A stretch of 13,213 nt of DNA. Source: CAZFQG01 sp964520785 (GTDB lineage: Bacteria > Planctomycetota > Planctomycetia > Pirellulales > Thermoguttaceae). The stretch is from positions 1 through 13,213 of the forward strand of contig CAZFQG010000177.1 in NCBI GenBank assembly GCA_964520785.1, given 5' to 3'. Below the pieces are notes generated by a model. That model saw only the letters and a list, made by a program, of their open reading frames with translations, did not search any database and was not told the origin of the DNA. Of this stretch, positions 6,448 through 13,213 are shown one piece after another. Positions within the stretch are counted from its first letter, which is position 1; each line of letters opens with the position of its first letter. The translations under genes were made by a program, and so were the position numbers.

Positions 6448-9400
6448 CTCGGGAAACGGATACGCGCTTTCCGGGTCGGGCGTGTCGCTCTCGGCGAGCG
6501 AGTTCGCCCCTGGAACCGGCTCCACGGCCAGCGCCTATTTCTCCGGCAGCGGTTTCCTCAAGACGCTCGGCGCGCTCAATCTCAACGTGGCCGAGGGCAA
6601 GAACGTCCGCGTCAGCTTCTGGATGAAGAACCTCGCGCCCGTCAGCGGCTCGGCGATTGGCACGGTCTTCATCTATGGGAATACCTGGAACCAGACCCGC
6701 GGTTCGCTCATCGCGGCGGCCAACGGCCTCGGCGCGACCGGCGTCCCGGGACGTTCCGGCTGCGTCGGCATCCAACTGGAGGACGACCGGGCATGGGAAC
6801 ACGTCAACTACGACACGATGGACAACGGGACCGGGGCGTGGGAACACTACCAGATCGAATTTCGTCCCGATGCCCCTGCGGCGGACGTCGTCCGCGTCTA
6901 CAAGAACGGCACGATGATTCCGGATGCCGATCCGGCTCCCTGGAATCGGCACTATTCTCGCTATGTCGAGGGAGGTTCCTCCGGCGGGGACCAGTCGAGG
7001 ACGCTCGCCAACGAGACGCTTTATATCGGCGGCAGGGCGGGAATGGAACTCCCCTATTTCGGCCTGTTGGACGAAGTCCGCCTGGTCGACAACGCCACTC
7101 AGGCTCTGATCGCCGAGTGGCGGTTCGAGCCGGGCGCCTTCCTCGCCGATTCCTCCGGCAACGGATACGACCTGGTCGTCCCGGGCGATTCTTACGGGGG
7201 GGTCTTCGCGAAGACCGCGCCGGACGGTTCCGGCTACGCGTTCTTCGACGGCACCGGCTACTTGAAAACGCAAGTTCCACTGGACCTCTCGGCGTACGAC
7301 GACGTCTCGCTGTCGTACCGGATGTTTCACTATGCCGCGCCGAGTTCGTCCGCCGGCGTTCTCTTCGAGCAGGGTGAAAACGTGGACGGCGAGGATGGCA
7401 TCTACGTCGTCTTGAATGAAGCGGGAGGCTCCTCCTCCCGGCTCGGTCAGGTCGGCGTCAAGACGCCCGGTATCGTCCGTGACGGTCTTCCGCACTCCTC
7501 GCTCGACTGGCGCCACTGGAGGAACCCGGTCTGGGAGGAATACACGATCGATTTCGACCTGGCGGCCGCGACGTTCGAGGACCGCGTGCGGATCGTGAAA
7601 GACGGCACCCTTCTGGATGACATCGTCTTCTCTCCTTCCGACCTGGACGGCGAGGGAAACAAGCGGATGATCGGCTCGACCGATATCGGAATCGAACCCT
7701 GGTCGTGGCCCCAGTTGACGATGCAGCTCGGGGCCAACGGCAGCGCAAGTTACTTCCAGGGCTATCTGGACGACTTCCTGGTCGAGACATTCGCCGATCC
7801 CCCCGGGGGCGCCGTTCCGGAACCGGCCGGTTTGACTCTGCTGCTTGGCATCGCGGCCGCGCTGGTCGCGTTTCGGCACCGAAGCATGACCGCGGCGGCC
7901 GTTCTTCTGGCCGGACTGCTCGCGGCGGCGCCCGCCTTGGCCTCGCCCCTTCAAATCGCGACGTTTCAGGCGGATATCACGCCGCCGTTAGGATCCCCTT
8001 TGTGCTTTGCGCTGTGCAGGGATTCCGACAGCGTCGTCGACCGCCTCAGCGCCCGGGGCGTCGTCTTGATGACCGACGACGATCCGATCGTGATTTGTTC
8101 GCTCGATTGGGTCGGCGTCGCCAACAGCGGCTACCAGGAGTTCCGCGCGATGCTGGCCGAGGCGGCCGGGACGACGCCGGACCGGGTCGCCTTGCAGGCG
8201 GTCCACCAGCACGACGCGCCGGGGGCGGACTTCGAGACGGAACTCCTGCTCGAGGAGGCGGGGCTCGCCGGGGCCGGGTTCGATCCGAACGCGGCTCGGG
8301 TCGCCATGATGACGACGGCCGAGGCTCTTGAGGCGGCCATGGCCAAGGCGGTCGAGGTGACGCACATCGGGATCGGCTCCGGAATCGTCGAGAAGGTCGC
8401 CTCCAACCGCCGTATCCTCGGGCCCGACGGCCGCGTCGAGCGGATGCGGTTCACCGCCTGCACCGACCCCATCGCCATCGCCGCGCCCGAGGGGACGATC
8501 GATCCACAGTGCAAGCTCATCAGCTTTTGGAACGGCGCCGATCCGCTCGTTTCGATGACGCACTACGCCACCCATCCGCAAAGTTATTACGGGGCCGGCG
8601 ACGTCAGTTGCGATTTTCCCGGCATGGCCCGGGCCGAAATGGAGGCGAACCTGCCGGACGTCTTCCACATCCACTTTAACGGTGCCGGAGGCAACATCGG
8701 CGCCGGCAAGTACAACGACGGCTCGCCGGCGAACCGGCCCGTCCTGGCCGGGCGGCTCGCCGACGGCATGGAAGCGGCGTGGAACAACCAGACGCTCGTC
8801 GAAGTGAGCGCCGAGTCGGTCGATTGGAGTTACACGCCGGTCGTCCTTCCCATCCGGCCGGACATGACGGAGGAGAATCTCCTCGCCCAGGTCAACAACC
8901 CGGGCCTGTCTCGAGCGGAACGGGTTCGCGCCGCGCGGGAGTTGGTCTTCGCCAGGCGGATGAACGTCGGCGAGGGGATCAATATCAACTATCTCGCGCT
9001 GGGAGACGCCGCCGGCATCCTCTACATGCCGGGCGAACTCTTCGTCGAGTACCAACTGGCGGCCCAGGCGATGCGGCCGGACAAGCTCGTCGCCATGTCG
9101 GCTTACAGCGACTACGGCCCGGGCTACATCTGCACGGAGATCGCGTATTGGGAGGGGGGTTACGAAGCGGGCCGGGCATCGCTGACCACGAAGGATGCCG
9201 AAGCGATTCTGATGAAGGCGATGGAGGATCTCCTGTTCGACCGGCTCGTCGAAGGGGACGCCGATGCCGACGGCTTCGTCGGCAGCGGCGACCTGGACGT
9301 CGTCCGCGCGAATTGGGGATCGACGGTCGGCTACGGCAACTTCGCCAAAGGGGATTTCTCCGGCGACGGCCTTGTCGGCAGCGCCGATCTGGACGTCGTC

Positions 9401-9529
9401 CGCGCCAACTGGGGCGCCGGCACGCCGGCAAGCGTCCCCGAGCCGGGGGCGTGGATGTTGCTCGGAGGATTGGCCTTATGGGGGTTGCGAAGACGCCGCG
9501 CCGTGGAACGGCTCGCGGGTGGGCCGTGA
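6323..9529 (+). CDS. LamG-LamG-[PEP-CTERM]-ceramidase-like-dockerin-PEP-CTERM protein, copy 1
   Basis: This 1068-residue exported protein has a signal peptide (cleavage after A25, A-S-A/D) and two LamG/concanavalin-like sandwich domains at about 26-255 and 263-495. Each domain opens with a W-x-FEPG signature and a DSSGNGY turn. V498-P-E-P501 plus a hydrophobic helix and FRHR form a PEP-CTERM-like tail inside the protein. M522 then starts a second signal-peptide-like segment ending in A-L-A. The ceramidase-like domain (about 542-970) has likely zinc ligands in HQHDAPG (628-634), THPQ (H751), PGE (E905) and the YSDYGPGY loop (928-935). FNGAGGNIG (785-793) occupies the place where true neutral ceramidases have the catalytic serine. 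Two dockerin Ca-binding repeats start at G978 and G1010, and the terminal sorting tail is V1038-P-E-P1041 with RRRR. GGAG lies 9 nt before the ATG. The substrate is unknown. Confidence 0.85.
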   Translation: MKTRFAVCLILYHACVANLAAVASADVVAKWDFEPGALTADSSGNGYALSGSGVSLSASEFAPGTGSTASAYFSGSGFLKTLGALNLNVAEGKNVRVSFWMKNLAPVSGSAIGTVFIYGNTWNQTRGSLIAAANGLGATGVPGRSGCVGIQLEDDRAWEHVNYDTMDNGTGAWEHYQIEFRPDAPAADVVRVYKNGTMIPDADPAPWNRHYSRYVEGGSSGGDQSRTLANETLYIGGRAGMELPYFGLLDEVRLVDNATQALIAEWRFEPGAFLADSSGNGYDLVVPGDSYGGVFAKTAPDGSGYAFFDGTGYLKTQVPLDLSAYDDVSLSYRMFHYAAPSSSAGVLFEQGENVDGEDGIYVVLNEAGGSSSRLGQVGVKTPGIVRDGLPHSSLDWRHWRNPVWEEYTIDFDLAAATFEDRVRIVKDGTLLDDIVFSPSDLDGEGNKRMIGSTDIGIEPWSWPQLTMQLGANGSASYFQGYLDDFLVETFADPPGGAVPEPAGLTLLLGIAAALVAFRHRSMTAAAVLLAGLLAAAPALASPLQIATFQADITPPLGSPLCFALCRDSDSVVDRLSARGVVLMTDDDPIVICSLDWVGVANSGYQEFRAMLAEAAGTTPDRVALQAVHQHDAPGADFETELLLEEAGLAGAGFDPNAARVAMMTTAEALEAAMAKAVEVTHIGIGSGIVEKVASNRRILGPDGRVERMRFTACTDPIAIAAPEGTIDPQCKLISFWNGADPLVSMTHYATHPQSYYGAGDVSCDFPGMARAEMEANLPDVFHIHFNGAGGNIGAGKYNDGSPANRPVLAGRLADGMEAAWNNQTLVEVSAESVDWSYTPVVLPIRPDMTEENLLAQVNNPGLSRAERVRAARELVFARRMNVGEGININYLALGDAAGILYMPGELFVEYQLAAQAMRPDKLVAMSAYSDYGPGYICTEIAYWEGGYEAGRASLTTKDAEAILMKAMEDLLFDRLVEGDADADGFVGSGDLDVVRANWGSTVGYGNFAKGDFSGDGLVGSADLDVVRANWGAGTPASVPEPGAWMLLGGLALWGLRRRRAVERLAGGP
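7814..7960 (+). other. Internal PEP-CTERM tail joined to a second signal-peptide-like segment, copy 1
   Basis: Residues 498-546 of copy 1 read V-P-E-P, a hydrophobic stretch of about 17 residues, FRHRS, then M522 and a second hydrophobic stretch ending A-A-A-P-A-L-A before the ceramidase-like domain. It looks like the C-terminus of one exported protein welded to the N-terminus of another. An ATG at 7886 could in principle start the second protein alone, but no good ribosome binding site precedes it. Confidence 0.7.
8996..9372 (+). repeat. 377-bp tract identical to the second paralogue (copy at 12400-12776)
   Basis: Base by base, 8996-9372 equals 12400-12776 (offset 3404) with no difference seen. 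The tract covers the end of the ceramidase-like domain and most of the two dockerin repeats. To its left the copies differ at many third positions and at residues; to its right they remain close, with scattered changes, up to the stop codons. Confidence 0.9.
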
Positions 9530-9649
9530 CGACGCCAAGAGACGCTTTTGCTCCGGCGCGGCCGAGCGGCCCGTTTCCAAGGAGAACAATCTCGCAGTCA
9601 AGTATTTGTTTCACCGTTGCCGCACTTGACCCACAGCCCCAGCACGCGC

Positions 9650-9681
9650 TTGCGTTTCGTGCCTTTGACGCGCATACTAGA
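9650..9681 (+). promoter_or_regulatory. Shared promoter-like element, copy B (TTGCGTTT-N15-CATACTAGA)
   Basis: TTGCGTTT starts at 9650 and CATACTAGA at 9673, the same blocks and spacing as at 4600-4631. TTGCGT to CATACT leaves 17 bases. The element ends 51 nt before the ATG of the second paralogue. Sequence between and around the blocks differs from copy A, so this is not simply a carried-over duplication of the whole upstream region. It suggests that copy 2 has its own promoter rather than depending on read-through. Confidence 0.55.
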
Positions 9682-9732
9682 TTCTGACCTCCGCCTCCGT
9701 TTCAAGGCCCACCCCTGAGGGAGAATAATCCA

Positions 9733-12700
9733 ATGGCAAACCATTTTGGAATCGTCGCTTTCCTCATCCTACACGCTTTGACGATGATCCAAACCACCTC
9801 GGCCGATCTCGTCGCCAAATGGGATTTCGAGCCGGGGGCGCTGACCCATGACGGCTCCGGCAACGGATACACGCTTTCGGCGAGTTCGGTTTCGCTTTCA
9901 ACCAGTGAAGTCGCCCCGGGCACCGGCTCGACGGCGAGTGCCTATTTCAATGGAAACGCTTTTCTCAAGACGCTCGGCACTCTCGACCTCAATGCCTTTC
10001 CCGGCAAGAACCTCCGGATCAGCTTCTGGATGAAGAACCTCCTGCCGATCAATACCTCGCCCACGTCTTCGATCTACGTCTATGGGAACTCCTGGAACCA
10101 GTGCCGCGGTTCGCTGATGGGGGCGGCCAACGGCATGGGATACACGGGGGTCTCGGATCGGCCCGGGTGCGTTGGAATCCAACTTGCGGACGACCGGAAA
10201 TACGAGCACGTCAACTATGAGACGCTGGACAACGGGGTCGGCGAGTGGGAGCATTTTCAGATCGAGTACCGCCCCGATGCCCCGGCGGCGGACGTTATTC
10301 GCGTTTACAAGGACGGCGAGATGATCCCGGACGCGAATCCGGCGCCCTGGAATCGGCACTATTCCCGATATGTCGACGCTGGTGGCGTCTCCGGCGAGAA
10401 TCAAGCGACGACGTTGGCGAACGAAACGCTCTACATCGGCGCGCGAGCCGGCAATCGATTTCAATTCTTTGGTCTCTTGGACGAGGTGCGGTTGGTCGAC
10501 AACACGACGGACGCCATCATCGCCGAGTGGCGCTTCGAGCCGGACGCGTTCTTCGCCGATTCCTCCGGAAACGGCTACCACCTCGTCGAACCGGCCGGTT
10601 CGTATGGAGGGGATTTCCAGGAATTCGCGCCGGACGGTTCCGGATGCGCCTTTTTCGATGGAACGCGGTATCTGAAGACGGTGATTCCGCTGGATCTGTC
10701 CGCTTACGACAATGTCTCGCTGAACTACCGCATGTTCAACTACGCTCCGGCGGGTTCCGGCGCCGGCGTCCTCTTCGAGCAAGGCGAAAACGCGGATGAC
10801 CAACAGGGGTTCTACGTCGTCGTCAACGAGGCCGGAGACACTCAGACGAGATTCGGCCAAGTGGGGGTGAAGACGCCCGGCGTCGTCCGTGACGGGCTTC
10901 CCCATTCATCACTCGATTGGCGGGAGTGGGAAACGCCCGTCTGGGAGGAATACACCATCGACTTCGATCTGACCGCCGCCACCTTTGAGGACAGAGTCCG
11001 GATCGGGCACGACGGCGTATTACTGGAAGACATCGTATTTTCCGCCTCCGATCTCGACGCGGAAGGAAATAAGCGCATGAGGGCGTCCTCGGATGTCGGC
11101 GTCGAACCGTGGTCTTGGCCCCGACTTCCGATGTACATCGGCACCAACGGAAGCACGGGGTACTTCACCGGATACCTCGACAACTTCATGATCGAAGTTT
11201 TCTCCGATTCCGCCGGAGCGGTTCCCGAGCCGGGCGGGTTCACTCTCCTCGCCATGGCGGCGGTATCGCTTCTGCTTCGGCGGCGCGGCTTCCTCGTCGG
11301 GATCGCCGTCGCCGGGTTCCTCGTCGCGGCCGGGCCCGCCGGGGCGGCGCCGCTGCAAGTGGGCACGTTTCAGGCCGATATAACTCCCCCCCTGGGTTCC
11401 CCCTTGTGCTTCGGCGGCGTGGCCGACGCCGATAGCATCGTCGACCGCCTGAGCGCCCGCGGCGTCGTCCTCGTGGCGGACGACGGACCCATCGTCCTCT
11501 GCTCGCTCGATTGGATCGGCGTCGGAAACGGCGGGTACCAGGAGTTCCGTCGGATGCTGGCCGACGCGGCCGGCACCACGCCCGACCGCGTGGCACTCCA
11601 GTGCATCCACCAGCACGACGCCCCGGGGGTCGATTTCGATACCGAGTTGCTCCTGGCCGAGGCGGGCCTCTCCGGCGCCGGCTTCAATCCCAACGCCGCG
11701 CGAATCTCCATGATGAAGACGGCCCGGGCCGTCGCGGAGGCGATGGAGAACCTCACGGAAGTCACCCATATCGGAATTGGATCGGGGATCGTCGAGAAGG
11801 TGGCATCCAACCGGCGGATTCTGGGACCGGACGGCGAAGTCGAGCGGATGCGGTTCACCAGTTGTACCGACCCGATCGCGATCGCCGCGCCCGAGGGGAC
11901 GATCGATCCCGAGTGCAAATTGATCAGCTTCTGGAACGGCTATGACCCAATCGCCTCGATGACCCATTACGCCACGCATCCGCAAAGCCATTATGGCCGC
12001 GGCGACGTCAGTTACGATTTTCCGGGGATGGCCCGGGCACGGATGGAATCGATTCTTCCAGACGTTTTTCACGTTCATTTCACCGGTGCAGGCGGCAATA
12101 TCGGGGCGGGAAAGTACAATGACGGATCGCCGGAGAACCGGCCTATTCTCGCGGGGCGGCTCTTTGACGGAATGGAGGCGGCGTGGAATAATCAGACGCG
12201 CATTCCACTCAGCGCGGAAACGGTCGAGTGGAGCCACGTTCCGCTCGTGCTGCCGGTACGCCCCGATCTGACCGAGGAAACCCTTCTGGCGAAGCTCCAT
12301 AACCAAGGCCTCCCGAAAACCGACCGCATCCGAGCGGCGCGCGACCTGGCGTTTGCGCGGCGGATGAACGCCGGGGAGGGGATCAACGTCAATTATCTGG
12401 CGCTGGGAGACGCCGCCGGCATCCTCTACATGCCGGGCGAACTCTTCGTCGAGTACCAACTGGCGGCCCAGGCGATGCGGCCGGACAAGCTCGTCGCCAT
12501 GTCGGCTTACAGCGACTACGGCCCGGGCTACATCTGCACGGAGATCGCGTATTGGGAGGGGGGTTACGAAGCGGGCCGGGCATCGCTGACCACGAAGGAT
12601 GCCGAAGCGATTCTGATGAAGGCGATGGAGGATCTCCTGTTCGACCGGCTCGTCGAAGGGGACGCCGATGCCGACGGCTTCGTCGGCAGCGGCGACCTGG

Positions 12701-12933
12701 ACGTCGTCCGCGCGAATTGGGGATCGACGGTCGGCTACGGCAACTTCGCCAAAGGGGATTTCTCCGGCGACGGCCTCGTCGGCAGCGCCGATCTGGACGT
12801 CGTCCGCGCCAACTGGGGCACCGGCACGCCGGCAAGCGTCCCCGAGCCGGGGACGTGGATGTTGCTCGGGGGACTGGCCGTGTGGGGGTTGCGGAGACGC
12901 CGTGCCGTGGGACGGCTTGGGGGTGGGCCGTGA
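9733..12933 (+). CDS. LamG-LamG-[PEP-CTERM]-ceramidase-like-dockerin-PEP-CTERM protein, copy 2
   Basis: This 1066-residue paralogue of the preceding gene has the same domain order. Its signal peptide (cleavage likely after A24, T-T-S-A/D) lacks Lys or Arg near the N-terminus, which is unusual. LamG domains span about 25-255 and 263-495. The internal PEP-CTERM-like tail begins at V497-P-E-P500 and ends in RRR (516-518), directly followed by G-F-L and a hydrophobic stretch ending in A-G-A-A. The ceramidase-like domain has HQHDAPG (626-632), THPQ (H749), FTGAGGNIG (783-791) and PGE (E903). Dockerin repeats begin at about 976, and a final V-P-E-P tail with RRRR ends the protein. The ribosome binding site is strong (GAGGGAG about 10 nt upstream). 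The copy carries the intact CFGGVADADS segment that is altered in copy 1. A surface or matrix role is inferred from the sorting tails; the enzymatic activity is unproven. Confidence 0.87.
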   Translation: MANHFGIVAFLILHALTMIQTTSADLVAKWDFEPGALTHDGSGNGYTLSASSVSLSTSEVAPGTGSTASAYFNGNAFLKTLGTLDLNAFPGKNLRISFWMKNLLPINTSPTSSIYVYGNSWNQCRGSLMGAANGMGYTGVSDRPGCVGIQLADDRKYEHVNYETLDNGVGEWEHFQIEYRPDAPAADVIRVYKDGEMIPDANPAPWNRHYSRYVDAGGVSGENQATTLANETLYIGARAGNRFQFFGLLDEVRLVDNTTDAIIAEWRFEPDAFFADSSGNGYHLVEPAGSYGGDFQEFAPDGSGCAFFDGTRYLKTVIPLDLSAYDNVSLNYRMFNYAPAGSGAGVLFEQGENADDQQGFYVVVNEAGDTQTRFGQVGVKTPGVVRDGLPHSSLDWREWETPVWEEYTIDFDLTAATFEDRVRIGHDGVLLEDIVFSASDLDAEGNKRMRASSDVGVEPWSWPRLPMYIGTNGSTGYFTGYLDNFMIEVFSDSAGAVPEPGGFTLLAMAAVSLLLRRRGFLVGIAVAGFLVAAGPAGAAPLQVGTFQADITPPLGSPLCFGGVADADSIVDRLSARGVVLVADDGPIVLCSLDWIGVGNGGYQEFRRMLADAAGTTPDRVALQCIHQHDAPGVDFDTELLLAEAGLSGAGFNPNAARISMMKTARAVAEAMENLTEVTHIGIGSGIVEKVASNRRILGPDGEVERMRFTSCTDPIAIAAPEGTIDPECKLISFWNGYDPIASMTHYATHPQSHYGRGDVSYDFPGMARARMESILPDVFHVHFTGAGGNIGAGKYNDGSPENRPILAGRLFDGMEAAWNNQTRIPLSAETVEWSHVPLVLPVRPDLTEETLLAKLHNQGLPKTDRIRAARDLAFARRMNAGEGINVNYLALGDAAGILYMPGELFVEYQLAAQAMRPDKLVAMSAYSDYGPGYICTEIAYWEGGYEAGRASLTTKDAEAILMKAMEDLLFDRLVEGDADADGFVGSGDLDVVRANWGSTVGYGNFAKGDFSGDGLVGSADLDVVRANWGTGTPASVPEPGTWMLLGGLAVWGLRRRRAVGRLGGGP
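11221..11350 (+). other. Internal PEP-CTERM tail joined to a second signal-peptide-like segment, copy 2
   Basis: Residues 497-539 of copy 2 read V-P-E-P, a hydrophobic stretch, LLRRR, then GFLVG and a second hydrophobic stretch ending A-G-A-A. The cluster RRGFLV resembles a twin-arginine (RRxFLK) motif. An ATG at 11254 could open a short signal peptide of this type. The arrangement matches the junction in copy 1 although the sequences have diverged. Confidence 0.65.
12400..12776 (+). repeat. 377-bp tract identical to the first paralogue (copy at 8996-9372)
   Basis: This is the partner of the identical tract at 8996-9372. The first mismatch on the left is the third base of a Leu codon (12399 against 8995), and on the right a T/C change (12777 against 9373). 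Confidence 0.9.
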
Positions 12934-12944
12934 GATGGGAACCG

Positions 12945-13111
12945 GATGGGGAGACATCTCGCTCCCGTAGGCCGTCTTCGCGCTGGGCCCGTTCGTCGTT
13001 GGACTGAGTTTGAGCAACCACCCGGAGATATCCCTGAACGGCCCGGCCGTGCTCTCGAACCCAGTCCTCGAGTCGCCGCGTATCGGAAGGGGCCGGTTTC
13101 GAATCGCTCAT
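12945..13111 (-). pseudogene. Truncated N-terminus of an ECF RNA polymerase sigma factor
   Basis: From an ATG at 13111 the minus strand encodes a segment resembling the start of planctomycete ECF sigma factors: a polar leader, then RRLEDWVREHGRAVQGYLR, which corresponds to the first helix of sigma region 2. After about 40 codons the expected region 2 (the L-x-Q-E-V-F-L-R-A-W type block) is not found. The frame instead continues into the antisense of the copy 2 gene. The fragment is therefore probably a broken gene cut off at the right border of the exported-protein cassette. The right end of the fragment is certain from the start codon; the left end is only approximate. The match comes from family memory. 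Confidence 0.45.
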
Positions 13112-13213
13112 CGCTTTGTATAGGATAACGGAGAACTGAGCGAATTATTGCGGGGAATCTAGTGCTTTGTCAAGGCTAAATATTAGGGTTCCATAAGTTC
13201 ATCATATTTGCGA

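Noticed and set aside
6200..7954. Long open frame on the minus strand opposite copy 1 (584 codons)
   Set aside because: The plus strand codes for clear LamG domains and a signal peptide; the antisense product has no domain and a low-complexity Arg/Gly/Val composition.
9560..9571. GGCC-GAGC-GGCC hairpin behind copy 1 as an intrinsic terminator
   Set aside because: The stem is only 4 bp and only three T follow, too weak for a terminator call.
12955..12974. GGGAG/CTCCC inverted repeat behind copy 2 as a terminator
   Set aside because: Five-base stem, no T tract after it, and it lies within the sigma-factor remnant.
11020..13017. Open frame of 665 codons on the minus strand opposite copy 2
   Set aside because: Same reason: it mirrors the ceramidase-like and dockerin coding region and is very rich in R, V, G and D.

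Overview
The window looks like chromosomal DNA of a high-GC planctomycete (Planctomycetota, perhaps Pirellulales). The clues are exported proteins that combine LamG-like folds, type I dockerin repeats and C-terminal PEP-CTERM sorting tails; planctomycete-type members of the neutral-ceramidase-like family; and the head of an ECF sigma factor at the right edge. No tRNA, rRNA, CRISPR array, transposase or phage gene was recognised.

Left block (about 1-2205, minus strand): a FAD-dependent oxidoreductase with a C-terminal Rieske [2Fe-2S] domain, followed downstream by a small 2TM-domain membrane protein. Between them lies a 47-codon remnant that reads like a uroporphyrinogen-decarboxylase-fold protein, in frame directly behind the oxidoreductase stop codon. 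Middle block (2599-4238, plus strand): a COG0701/ArsP-type permease that carries a His-rich metal-binding-like linker and an extra membrane/soluble tail. As given it is split into two frames by an apparent one-base deletion near 3290. A sigma70-like promoter sits at 2498-2526.

Right block (4600-12933, plus strand) is a cassette of three large exported proteins. The first is a five-bladed beta-propeller (GH43-like) protein with a PEP-CTERM-like tail whose reading frame runs 125 nt into the next gene. Then come two tandem paralogues of 1068 and 1066 residues. Each reads as two exported proteins fused end to end: signal peptide - LamG - LamG - PEP-CTERM tail, then a second signal-peptide-like segment - ceramidase-like domain - two dockerin repeats - a second PEP-CTERM tail. 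The internal sorting tail is kept in both copies, which suggests a secreted polyprotein cut by an exosortase and a signal peptidase. The last ~0.55 kb of the two copies is almost identical, with 377 bp perfectly so, while the rest has diverged; this points to gene conversion.

The propeller gene and the second paralogue share an upstream element, TTGCGTTT - 15 nt - CATACTAGA, absent upstream of the first paralogue. This suggests two transcription units under common control: propeller plus copy 1, and copy 2 alone. A truncated ECF sigma-factor head on the minus strand (about 12945-13111) abuts copy 2. The last ~100 bp are AT-rich and show no gene.
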